Below, one piece after another: positions 45,783-55,370 of a stretch of 64,000 bases of DNA. Within the stretch, counting starts at the first letter, position 1. Each line of letters opens with the position of its first letter. Below the pieces are notes generated by a model that had not been told where the DNA came from, searched no databases, and was given only the letters and a program-made list of their open reading frames with translations. This stretch comes from Allacma fusca (lineage: Eukaryota; Arthropoda; Collembola; Symphypleona; Sminthuridae): positions 30,615,067-30,679,066 of the forward strand of contig OX359245.1 of NCBI GenBank assembly GCA_947179485.1, read 5' to 3'. The translations under genes and the position numbers were made by a program.

Positions 45783-46867
45783 GAAAAGAAAACAACCCAT
45801 TCCGAAGGAGCGAAAATCTGGGACGAACTTATACACAGAAATAGGACCCCTTATATTCGTATTCGACGTATCGATTTGGACAGCGAGAGTGACTCCCCCG
45901 CAGAGGAGCCCCGCTCTTCAGGATCTCGCACTGTAATTTGAATTTCTTTGCTTAAATTATTAATATTCCCACAGTGCTCACAGAATAAGATGCGTGAAAT
46001 ATTTTATATCTCATGTCTTTGATTTTAATACATTTTAGGTTCCTTACAAGATTCCGAAACTTTCAAATAATGTTCCGGTAGCATTACCAAAATCTTGTAA
46101 CCACGAACAAGAGATTTGACAGCTTAGCGACGAGTTAAATGCCCTTAAAGGAAAGCATCTGCAAGGCAAACTCCGCTATGATGAAGTTCGTACCAAACTA
46201 AAGAAAATAGAAGACAAAGTAAGCCAGAAGGATGAAATCATCCAGAGCCAGGACAAGACCATCCGGGACATGGACGTCGCTCTGGAAGCCAAGGAGTTGT
46301 CCCTGCAGACGAATGATGCGCTCTTGCGGTCCAAGGACCAGATCCTGCAGTCCAAGGATTCCAAACTGAGCCTGCTCCGCTGTCAGCTGTCCGACATCAG
46401 AAACCGTGAGGTAAATATTAAATCACATGCGAACTTATCTGAAATTGTTTCTCAAAGCCTTTCTTGTTACTTCTATACAAAATCTCTGGTTTTACTAGAT
46501 TGCATCACCGCACGGGGTCAACCATTATTTGGATCTTCCCCACAACTTTGGACTCCTTCCCACCATCCACCACCCCCACCCGTTCACCACCGCCTTCGGC
46601 AAGGTTTGCCACCGCCCCCTATCAAAGTAAGTTCCTTACTTTAAATGTTTTGGTTTTTAAACCTTAGTATTCAGAGATATTTTTGAATTCTAGTTTCCAA
46701 TTGGATATGATACCACCGACGGCATGTACTACTTATACTGTTTGGCTAGACCTATTGAGCAGTATTGGCATAATACTACCCCCATCTTAGAAGCGCTGAC
46801 TTCATTATTTGGAGACGAATCAAAGATTACTTTGTATAAAACCAAATCCTTACACAGTTTTCACTAA
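45783..46867 (+). CDS. Spliced coiled-coil protein, Polinton accessory, plus strand
   Basis: Four exons fit with consistent phase: 45783-45932, 46039-46405, 46499-46626 and 46694-46867 (stop). A first exon with the start codon is not identified. Exon 1 has an acidic SESDSPAEEPRSSGS tract. Exon 2 encodes a long coiled coil of heptad-like KDxxLQSKD repeats. Exon 3 is proline/histidine-rich (HHPPPPPVHH). Exon 4 is a compact folded-looking end (YYLYCLARPIEQYW). A TGA near 46120 lies in exon 2 unless a later acceptor is used. Coiled coils with KDxxIxxKD repeats plus a small C-terminal domain occur in BRO/KilA-N- and MSV199-type proteins of large insect DNA viruses; this similarity is a guess. Exon 2 is GC-rich compared with its surroundings. 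Confidence 0.5.
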
Positions 46868-47141
46868 AGACATTATGTTCTACATCACAAATTTTCAAAA
46901 AAGAACAAAAGACCTATGTAGACAGAATAGTCTTTATGAAAACTGTTTTTGATTTGAATCGAAACTGTATCTCAATAATATTTATGCAAATTATTATTAC
47001 TTCATTTATCGCGGAATATATTTCATAGATCTATTATTTTTTTAATTAAATATTACTCTTATCATTATAAATGCTCGCCCGAATTGATTGCTCAATTTTA
47101 AGCATAAATTACTATTATAAATTGCATACATACGACGGAAC

Positions 47142-47273
47142 ACTTTCCCCTATACCTTCAACATTACCCATGTTGAAGATCGGAAAGGTAGTAAAAACCC
47201 GGACCGTTGAACAGGGGTCAAAAACCAGGACGGTTGGACGGGGGGTCAAAAACAGTAGTCATTATGGACTAAT
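47142..47273 (-). repeat. Polinton right terminal inverted repeat
   Basis: Reverse complement of the left TIR, about 132 bp, carrying two to three copies of the subrepeat (CCGTCCAACCGTCC, then TGTTCAACGGTCC, each with GTTTTT). Several substitutions separate the two TIRs, consistent with an old insertion. The duplicated target GGTAGC follows at 47274-47279. Confidence 0.92.
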
Positions 47274-47279
47274 GGTAGC

Positions 47280-50138
47280 GTATTGTCTATATCGACTTGA
47301 AACTGTTTCTCAAATTATTTTATGGCTATAGAGAGAAGTTGCTCATAGCGGTAGTAAATATACAGAGATTTAACTGAATTAAGGATAACCATAAATAATA
47401 TCTCAGGGCATATTGAGGCATTATTGCCTTCACCTTGCTTTACCTGAAACTTTAATATAATTACATATAATAATTGATAAGATTTACAAAGCAAGCTTTT
47501 GAGTTTAGTGTTATAATTATTTCAATGGTACAAACATCCTTTATAATAATTTTAATGTCTGTTATTTCTCGATGACATTATGACAACCATGTCTCATATT
47601 TTTAAACATCTAGTTTTTAAAAACCCAAGCCCTTGGTACCACATAATAAGACACACTAGCTTGCAATTATTACGCAGACACATGTAAATATTTAGCAATA
47701 TAGCTAGGACAAGACCTTTAAAAAAATTATAGGTTTTAGGATATGCAGTTCCGTAGACGCAGGTGAAAACTTGGGCATAAACAACTTCAGATATCGTAAA
47801 CCATTCCAGCTGAAGAGTTGAGTAAACTAAAGTACGTTATACAAATTATGTTAGTATTTATCCGTCGATAATCGAATTTGGTTAATGGGTGTAGAAGTTA
47901 TCATCAAATCTTTTAGGGCGATGTACGTGCGAATCTACGATTCGCAACGAAATTTTCAAAATTTGAAGATTCTATGTTTAACGTTAATGTAGCTTCACAT
48001 GGCTGAAACACACGTGGTAGTTAGTGATGCATGAGTAAAGTAGCCAGATGCCTACTTGTTTAGTAGATTAATAACTATTTGTAAAGGCAGTTTACTAAAA
48101 CGTCCTGAGGTCTACTAAGTCTACTATTTGGCTAAAAGAGCTTCTAAACTCTACTTGTTTTACATTTGCATAAAATAATTGTAAAATTATTTTGTGTTTG
48201 AAATGTGAGCACGATCAAGCGACACTTATCCGACATTTTAGAACTTCTACTAACTACATTATTCTGTTCATTGTTTCGTTTCTGCAGCATACTGCAATAG
48301 TGCACTAATATAAAGTAGTAGAAATCATAAAATGAAAATGAAGTGGAAACCATCATTTAATATTTTTATTGAATCAGAATAGTTGTTTTTAGTTAAACTT
48401 ACTTTCGCTTTCAGGTAAAATTCTTTCGACATTTGTTTTTATAACATTGTCTGGCTAGAAATAGTTTGGTCAACGTAAACATGGTTCTGCTTCATTTCAG
48501 TAACCAACGCTGTCACTGAGTGATTATTTTCTTTGATCAATAAATTGTGGGTGCAGGTGAAATATAAAATGTCGGTGGCACTTCTGGCAGCAAGTGAAAG
48601 GTTTTCTCGAATCGAAAGGTTTTGTATCATTTTATGATATGCTATTTCGTGACCCAAATTTGTAGGATTCACACTTCATAGTACCAACATTGCAGCGCTG
48701 CTTTCAGCTAACAAAAAATTAAGATCCGCACCTGAAATATCAGGTTAATTTTTTTCGAGAACCCGAACTTGGTCCTCAGGATTCAAGTTAAAATTCGCAC
48801 TTTTAATTTTTATTGGATTTAAATACTTGGCAAAATATATTTAAGGACACCAATTCCAATAAAAATACCTAAAAATAGGAATGAAATACCGATTCTGATT
48901 CCGAGTCGAATGACCAGGCCTGGTTTTTATCAATGTGGGGAAACAATTCTTGGCTAATTTTGCAGGAGACTGATATGTTCTAATTGATTGTTGTTTTGTT
49001 TTGCTGTGCGTAGAAAACTTAGACAGGAATCACTTCAAAAACCTGCAAGGCACAGATAGTATAGTACTCCCTTGATGCAAAACCGGATGCGGAAAATATT
49101 CGAGTGAATTTGTCTTTCCAGGACCAGGCTTTGATTTATCATTTAGCAAATCTTCGGAATAGCACAATAATTGGAGCAAGTCTGGCTACCCTTTGTTAGA
49201 TATTGACCATCGTATAAATCATTCGAGAGGTATAGACTGGATGTCAGGTTTGGAGATGAAAACGTTTAAGTTTGTAAGAACATTTGGTTACTGTATTAGT
49301 GCATGTTTAATACGAGAGTGCATTAACGAGTTTCGATGGTAGTGTTGAGTAAGATGATGTGAGGATAGTAGATGTATATTAAATATAATAATTTGCTTTG
49401 CAAATATTAGTATGTAAAATTGGGGGTGCTCCCGGCCCGTCTGCACTTTCGGTGGGAACAAGTAAAAATTATCGTTTGAGGGATTACGGGTGGGTACGTT
49501 CTTTTTAAGGCGGCTGAAAAACACGGTGAAGAATTGCATGAGTGGTGCATGCAGGAACAGCGGTTGGGAATGTGCATAGGCTTGAATAAATTTACCGTAT
49601 CTCAATCGTTTGTGATTTTAATTCAACAAGTGTGCTATGTTATGTATATTTATGCAAGAAAATACTTTAACTTATGCAAAAGAGCTAAAGAAATAGAAGA
49701 TTATATGATGAAAGTGCCGGAACTTACAACACGTTTAAATGGGGGCAAAGGATCTCCAGCTAAATTCATTGCTATTTCGCTGATTCGTGATATTCGCCAT
49801 GATGTCTGCAAAATATCTTTTGCTCGCAAATGATTTGCTCCCAAATTTTAATCCACGTTTTGATCGCGTAGTATTCTTCAATATTAAGTAATTAAAAAAG
49901 TAAAATAAAGTTACAAAAACGAGTAATCCGGTTATGATATAACAATTGTAAAATTAAAAACAGTTCTTACCGTTTAATGTCCGAACACACCAATTTTGCA
50001 ACGTTGATTTATGTAATGAGTTAATTATCTATACTAGTAATTAATAAATAGTTCGTGTTTATAGTGGAACCATACTGATAGGATTCAACTGACAGTTATA
50101 CGGCGACGTTCGTAATACCTATCGTAAAAGGATAAGCC
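47280..50138. other. Noncoding stretch right of the Polinton
   Basis: No gene is supportable. Around 48020-48160 the motif TTTAGTAG/CTACTAA and ACTCTACTTG repeats in both orientations, and around 48700-48910 another repeat-like block occurs (CGAGAACCCGAACTTGG), both resembling short nonautonomous elements. A 99-codon plus-strand frame at 49534-49833 has no recognisable domain. The stretch belongs to the composite insertion. Confidence 0.4.
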
Positions 50139-51840
50139 TTAGGGTCTAAATTCGTTTTTAAAGTTCCATTTAGTAATCACCTTGTGTTCGCTTTGCATCG
50201 CCAGGTCATCTACGCAGTAATGGGGCTCCTCTGATTTAAATTTTCTGACAAGATCTTCTACCTCAAACATTCGTAGCGATGAGAGATCAGTTGTATTGTT
50301 CCCATCTCCTTTTTTCTTTAGTAGCCAATCCACCAACACTTGTTTCCTACTGCTTAGCGGTGGTGCAGTGCTGACCGAGTGGTCTGCATTTGATTTCATT
50401 TAGCACTTCAAATAAAGTAATAGAAGAATCGAGGATTATACCTTACTACTTACATGGGGCAATGTCTATGACGATAATATGGGGCCCTTCTGCTCGAGGG
50501 TAGATAACTGTACCGTCTCAACTTGACAGTACGGATAAACGTTTCTCAGCCTGTTGCTGATGAAAATAAGTGAAGGGCCATCACTCCTTTTAAGCGCACA
50601 ATTAATAATACTATTTCAGATACTTTAGCTCTTTAGATTTTTTCCTCGTGGGTAGCCTTTTTGCTACCAAGTGCGAATAATAATCCACGAGAATAATCAG
50701 GAAAATAGATGAGTAACTTTATTACAACAAAAGAACACGTCCGTCCCATTCGCACTTTAAGTAGATAATAATTATTAAGGTGTTTTCTCCATTCCATCAA
50801 TTATGCTATCATTCTGTCATTTCCTTTCAACATAATGTTATAATTGAGAATCTCCAATCATCTTATTGTTAGGAGATAAATATTAAGAATATTTATCAAC
50901 AAATAGTTGTCAATTTTAAAATACCAAAACAACAAAGTGGCACAACAATCCTACAACTAAAACTTATTTTCATTTATTAATTCTTTTATCCTCTCATCTG
51001 CTCTGCACATCACAATAACAGTTTTTCAAACCACTTCATGTAGCTATCGCTGTTGACATTATCGTGGTAATCTCCTGATGCGTCCTTCTTACTGGCAGCA
51101 TAAACCTCCATCATACCCTCGACAAACATATTTTCACCACCTGACCAAATCATAATATCAGTTTTTAAATTAACAGTAGAATAATAATAATCGGTTTTTT
51201 GTTTAAAAATGTATTAATAAGGGTAGTTCATAACCAACATGCATTATTATTATACGAGGACCACGGATGCTTTGTATGCCGAAAATGTGAAATCCTTCTT
51301 TGTTGTTCACAGTTGCAGGTCATCTTGGTATCCATCCACTCGATTGTCCTGAGAAAATATCGAACCTGTTACAGTTAATCATGTATTTAAAATTACCATT
51401 ATTATGACACTTTTATTTCATCCTCGCCATGTTTCATTTGTTTATCTGACTGGAAGCTTTAAAGATCCAAGAGCTTCGTTATCCCTTATTGCCTTCAGGT
51501 ATTTTCCACGCCTTGATACAATCTGAGGATCAAATAATACCGCATCTCTTTTATTGATTTTACCGTACTTGTAACCATGGCTGTAAAGAATTTTTCTGAA
51601 CTTATTTTTACCACCATGAAATAATTTTTTCGGCAAATCTGATAGTCTTACTAGTAGTTCCTGTGTCCTGACTTGCTCCACAAACTTTTCACGTACAATG
51701 TTTAGTTTTTGAATCTGATTTTGTTTGTAATGAGATACACGAACCTCGTAAATTATACGCTGCTTGACGCCGTCAATATTATCCCTTACTGGTTTTACTA
51801 CAACCCTTTTTTGGGAGGTGCGCCAATAGAATTTGTTTCA
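50139..51840 (-). pseudogene. DDE transposase pseudogene
   Basis: Fragments on the minus strand follow the order of a widespread arthropod DDE_3-like transposase. First is a helical N-terminus with KKLFHGGKNKFRKIL and YKYGKINKRDAVLFDPQIV (51442-51681), next a TNETW block (expected xDETW) near 51430. A DYHDNVNSDSYMKWFEKLLL block follows near 51060 (expected GDYHxxMN and LLP). Then IIVIDIAP near 50470 (expected DNAPYH) is followed by a GTAAGT donor. Last are PPLSSRKQVLVDWLLKKKG and VEDLVRKFKSEEPHY (50139-50399). The first acidic residue is Asn rather than Asp and the last Glu is not found. Stops separate the parts. It probably mobilised one of the elements in the composite insertion. Confidence 0.65.
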
Positions 51841-51963
51841 TAATTGTTCTGGAACTTTTTAATTGTATCTTCACTTTTAGCAGTCCTGAAGCTGTCTTTA
51901 CAGGACTACTGGTTTGTAATTCTAATATTGGTTTATTTCTTAGTGCCCACAGTACGTTGACAA

Positions 51964-52876
51964 CTAGTTCTTGACCGTGACTTTGTATCGTTTACCGAAT
52001 CCAAAAGGGTATTTTTCGGGTTCGGATTCTTCTTCTTTACACAAATTTGGTTTCCCAGTGGTCGGTGTAGTGTATTGGTATAAACTAAAATTAAACATTT
52101 CAGGCAATCTATCACATTTACTAACACTGAAACAAGACTCGCCTTGAATTCGCGAAACTGGATCTATTATTTTATCCACTAAACCTTCTTGAATCCTAAT
52201 AATGACGTCTTTCACTCCGGTTGGTACATCTTTCCCAATAACTACTACATCTCTGCCTACTTTTATAATTGGTTATGTCTACATCAGCAATTATTTTTCC
52301 CACTGGAAAATGTTTTAGATTTTTTTGCTCTCTTCCGCTTTGTTTGTATAACAACAAACAAACTATTGCAATATCGTTAGACTCAAGGGGACGAACGTCG
52401 GGAATTATTTCGGACATAAAATTTACAGGATTGTAATAGATGCTACGGTTACTTTGTTTGGGTTTTCCGTGCGTAATATTTAAATCATCTTGCAGTGTAC
52501 TCGCGACTTCGTTGGTGATTGTTACTTCTTCATTATTGAAATAAAAAGAACGAGGCAATCGTTCTAAGGGCACGTATCCGGCCGATAGAGTACGGCCAGG
52601 TGGGACCGATTCATCAAAGATAGTTTGTTGCCCTCTGATCTCCTCACCTTGTTCGCCTAAGTTTTCGGAAATCTGCGTATGCGGTCGTTTTTTACCTCGT
52701 TTATTTGGAACTTAGAGATTAAATCAAGAGATATTTGTAATCACATATTTGGGTGGAAGCTATACACATTTTTTATTTTAATTACATATTAACATACCTT
52801 GTTTAACGGAAGGGTTTAGTGATCTTTCATCTAAACTTACTGAGGACTGGACGGTCAGTTCATTTGATCCATTCAT
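51964..52876 (-). pseudogene. Two-exon gene of unknown function beside the transposase
   Basis: Exon 1 (52798-52876) starts at a Met and ends at a GTATGT donor in phase 1. Exon 2 begins at 52710 after a CTAAG acceptor and runs in one frame to about 52240. It must shift by one base there to continue in the frame ending at 51964 (KVTVKN). Total about 300 residues. It contains a basic PNKRGKKRPH segment that could be a nuclear signal, then mixed alpha/beta-looking sequence (GRDVVVIGKDVPTGVKDVI). I recognise no domain. Same strand and close spacing suggest that it was the companion gene of the DDE transposase. Confidence 0.5.
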
Positions 52877-53378
52877 TATCAAAATGTTCTAGCCATCCAA
52901 TCTAGAAAATGTATTAGTTTTGCCAGGACTAGGCGAAAATTTTTCCAGCTCTACGAAATCCGAATTTTGATGCAGAAATTGAACCTCACTGAAAAAAAAT
53001 TTGCCATTTTGCAAAGTATGTATAACCAAGACAATTAGCAAAACTATCACCGAGATCTGCGTATGCAATTAAATTAATTAATTCTTATTATGAGTCCTTA
53101 TTAGAAACACCAACTCTTATTGTATTTGGAATAAACCAGGTTCATATAAACTAGAAAATTCACATTTCACATCTTAACTAATACACGTTTTGAAATATTT
53201 GCAATATAGTTACTACAACAAGCAGATACGAGCTTGCAAATAACAACTACATTGAAAGTAATGTAACGGCGCAGCAGAATTCATAGCATTTTTAATTAAC
53301 CATTGAATGAGACGTAGGTCATTTATTAAGCAGTTTGTCGCGTCTTTTTAATAACAGATATTCCTAAGAACTGGAGTA

Positions 53379-53424
53379 TTCCTTGTAACATGCAACTTGT
53401 ATACGAGTTGCATGTAACAAGGAA
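53379..53424. repeat. 19-bp-stem hairpin
   Basis: TTCCTTGTAACATGCAACT (53379-53397) is followed by an 8-base spacer and by its reverse complement (53406-53424) with one mismatch. No T-run follows, so it is not a terminator. It could be the folded core of a small foldback element or chance; neither arm is seen elsewhere in the window. Confidence 0.7.
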
Positions 53425-54011
53425 AGCTTGGACATGAATTGCTTCGACATGCACATTACTAGGACATGTAAATGCATTACATTTGCTGATTATGATTTCA
53501 ATATTTCTTTCAACGCAATTTTTTATCAAACATTACACCCAGAAAGTTTAATCATAAAAATCAAAGGCGGTATAAAGATGCTCAAATGTACGTCCTAAAT
53601 TTACACAAAGAATGAAAAATAGCATAAGAACAGTCAATAAACCTGTGATTAAAAGATGTTGCAAAGTGTAACAATATAATACGCTTTCATTATAGAGAGA
53701 TTTGTGTTGACGCCTTTAAGAATGCATAGTTTAAATCTCTTTGTATATAAACATCTTTTACTTTGCATTAAAAGTGGTAAACAATGATTACAATGCATTT
53801 AAATATAGATGCTACGGGTGCTGTATACAATTTTATTCGTATAACATACATTTCGGACTCGGACAACACTGAATGGATGATATGACCGCAGCCTGAAAAG
53901 TGTCCACAATAATCTGAAAAATATGTCGAAAAACAAAGAGACAATGTTCTTGGCCTAGAAACGTACTTCTCACTAGTTATATTTCCAAAATATTTTTTAA
54001 AATTAAATGTT

Positions 54012-54080
54012 GCAACCAGGATTCGATCCCGAACTCTGCATTATAAAGCAGGAATTTAAACCACGGCGCCACAGGGCTGA
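54012..54080 (-). ncRNA. tRNA-like sequence (degenerate tRNA or SINE head)
   Basis: On the minus strand TGGCGCCGTGG (A box-like, 54061-54071) is followed at tRNA-like spacing by GGATCGAATCC (B box-like, 54019-54029). A T-arm can be drawn. The anticodon arm has only four pairs with an eight-base loop, and the acceptor ends do not pair. It is therefore a tRNA pseudogene or the promoter head of a tRNA-derived SINE rather than a working tRNA. Confidence 0.4.
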
Positions 54081-54402
54081 GCTGCATGATATTATATTAC
54101 ATATTTACCTGGTCCCCTCCGCATGGTATCCGTATGGATCTCGTAAACCAGACAATAATTGCAGTGTCTAATTATTATATACATACATCAAATTAATTGC
54201 AAATTAATTATCCCCGAATTTTTCATACCTTAATGTAAGTACGGTCAGGAGGAGTTATTAAACGAGTATGAGCAATTTAACGGAATATTTTGTTCTCACT
54301 CATTTTTAAGATGTAATTAGTCAACGTGTTACTTGTTAATTCTGCAATATACTTTAATTATTTTTACATGTACGCAAAAGTGATACTTTAAACCCGGCTA
54401 TA

Positions 54403-55034
54403 CCGAGTAACAATGAGTCTGCCGCTCACGACGAAATCCAGAAAAAATGGTGTCGATTCTCTTTCAATTTGTGGAAACGAACCCACTTTCATGGCATTTG
54501 GAGTTATTCCTATGATCCTCTTTTCATACCACACAATTCTCCTTCTGTTAGTTTTACTGCATCTTAGGAGTAATTGGATTTTTATCTTTTTCATATACTC
54601 TTGTAAGGAAAACGCATTTCCGAAACAAGCAGGGAAAATGGCAGCAGCATACAGGACACCCCCATTAAGGTCGCACTTTCAATTAGACCAGCATTATGAG
54701 ATAATGCTCTGATGCCAGCATAACCAGTAGTTATGGACATGATTAGCAATGTCTGTTTAAACATGAATATCGTTGATGCTTTCCCCAGGTTAAACAGATG
54801 AATCATTAGCTGCGTCTTCACACATCTCGAAATACATTGCTCTAACTGCACGTTCTGAAGAGGAGTTTTCCTGTTTATAGTTTAGGGATTAGTATTAAAT
54901 AAATTTTGCATGATCAGAAAGCAAAATAAGTAAAATATATTACAGGAGTAAAAAATTATCATAAATTCAGTCTTACTTCACATGCTCGACTTCCCAGAGT
55001 AGGGGGTTTTGCGTGTTTTTAAGGAATAAAAGGC
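54403..55034 (-). pseudogene. Chemoreceptor pseudogene, unit B (exon 3 and part of exon 2)
   Basis: This is homologous to the end of the unit A receptor (15284-15903). Exon 3 is recognisable (MKVGSFPQIERESTPFFLD, ALSHNAGLIE) but has a frameshifting deletion near 54655 and a changed end. The short intron and the last part of exon 2 follow, and homology stops at GGAATAAAAGGCA (55034). It starts exactly at the ATA flank of the composite insertion, so it is the right half of a receptor copy whose left flank is at 24494. Exon 1 and most of exon 2 are missing. Confidence 0.9.
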
Positions 55035-55370
55035 ACCAATCAACCAATAAAACCCTATTATTATAATAAGGAGAGTCGTCAAAGAAACGTCGACTGTACT
55101 TAATTTTTCTGCATGAATAAATTGCATGAATGTATGGCTATCATCCCGAAGAATATTATATGCCTGTAATGTTAAAAATAATCCTCACTTAATATTATTT
55201 CAGCGGCTAATGTGATTTCAACAATATGGAATTTATTGCAACATGGGCTAAACAAAACATCATTTAATAGTGACTAGCTTGATTTACACATATGTAGGTA
55301 TTATTGAAACTAAGTTAACAAATAGCATCAGAAAATTAAGAATCCGGGTGGAAATTCATTACATCACGTT

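Larger units (their letters stand above)
26587..47273. mobile_element. Maverick/Polinton DNA transposon, complete ends, 20,687 bp
   Basis: Both termini share TAGTCCATAATGACTACTG and further inverted-repeat sequence for about 130-155 bp. The left end reads AGTAGTCC and the right, reverse complemented, ATTAGTCC. Flanks are a perfect 6-bp duplication GGTAGC (26581-26586 and 47274-47279), as expected for Polintons. Inside, mostly on the minus strand, are the hallmark genes: protein-primed polymerase B, FtsK/HerA-type ATPase, retroviral-type integrase, adenain-like protease and a capsid-like fragment. All show stops or frameshifts, so this is a decayed copy. The left 5.6 kb lacks recognisable genes. 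Polintons are self-synthesising transposons related to virophages and adintoviruses. Confidence 0.95.
24495..54399. mobile_element. 29.9-kb composite insertion with AGCCGGGTTTATA termini
   Basis: The left end reads AGCCGGGTTTATAGTTTCC; the reverse complement of the right end reads AGCCGGGTTTAAAGTATC. About 19 of the first 23 positions agree. Flanks are ATA on both sides (24492-24494 and 54400-54402), present once at the empty site 15281-15283 in unit A. A 3-bp target duplication is known for PIF/Harbinger and some CMC elements. The insertion splits the unit B receptor at its last codons. It contains a complete Polinton, MITE-like repeats and a decayed DDE transposase with companion gene at 50139-52876. 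It may be one large element, or a small element later expanded by nested insertions; the second is more likely. Whether the internal transposase belongs to these ends is unproven. Confidence 0.7.

Noticed and set aside
49534-49833. 99-codon plus-strand frame as a chemoreceptor fragment
   Set aside because: It has one hydrophobic stretch but lacks the receptor C-terminal motif and any similarity to the receptors in the window.
54012-54080. Functional tRNA gene
   Set aside because: Acceptor ends do not pair and the anticodon arm is defective, so I list it only as tRNA-like.
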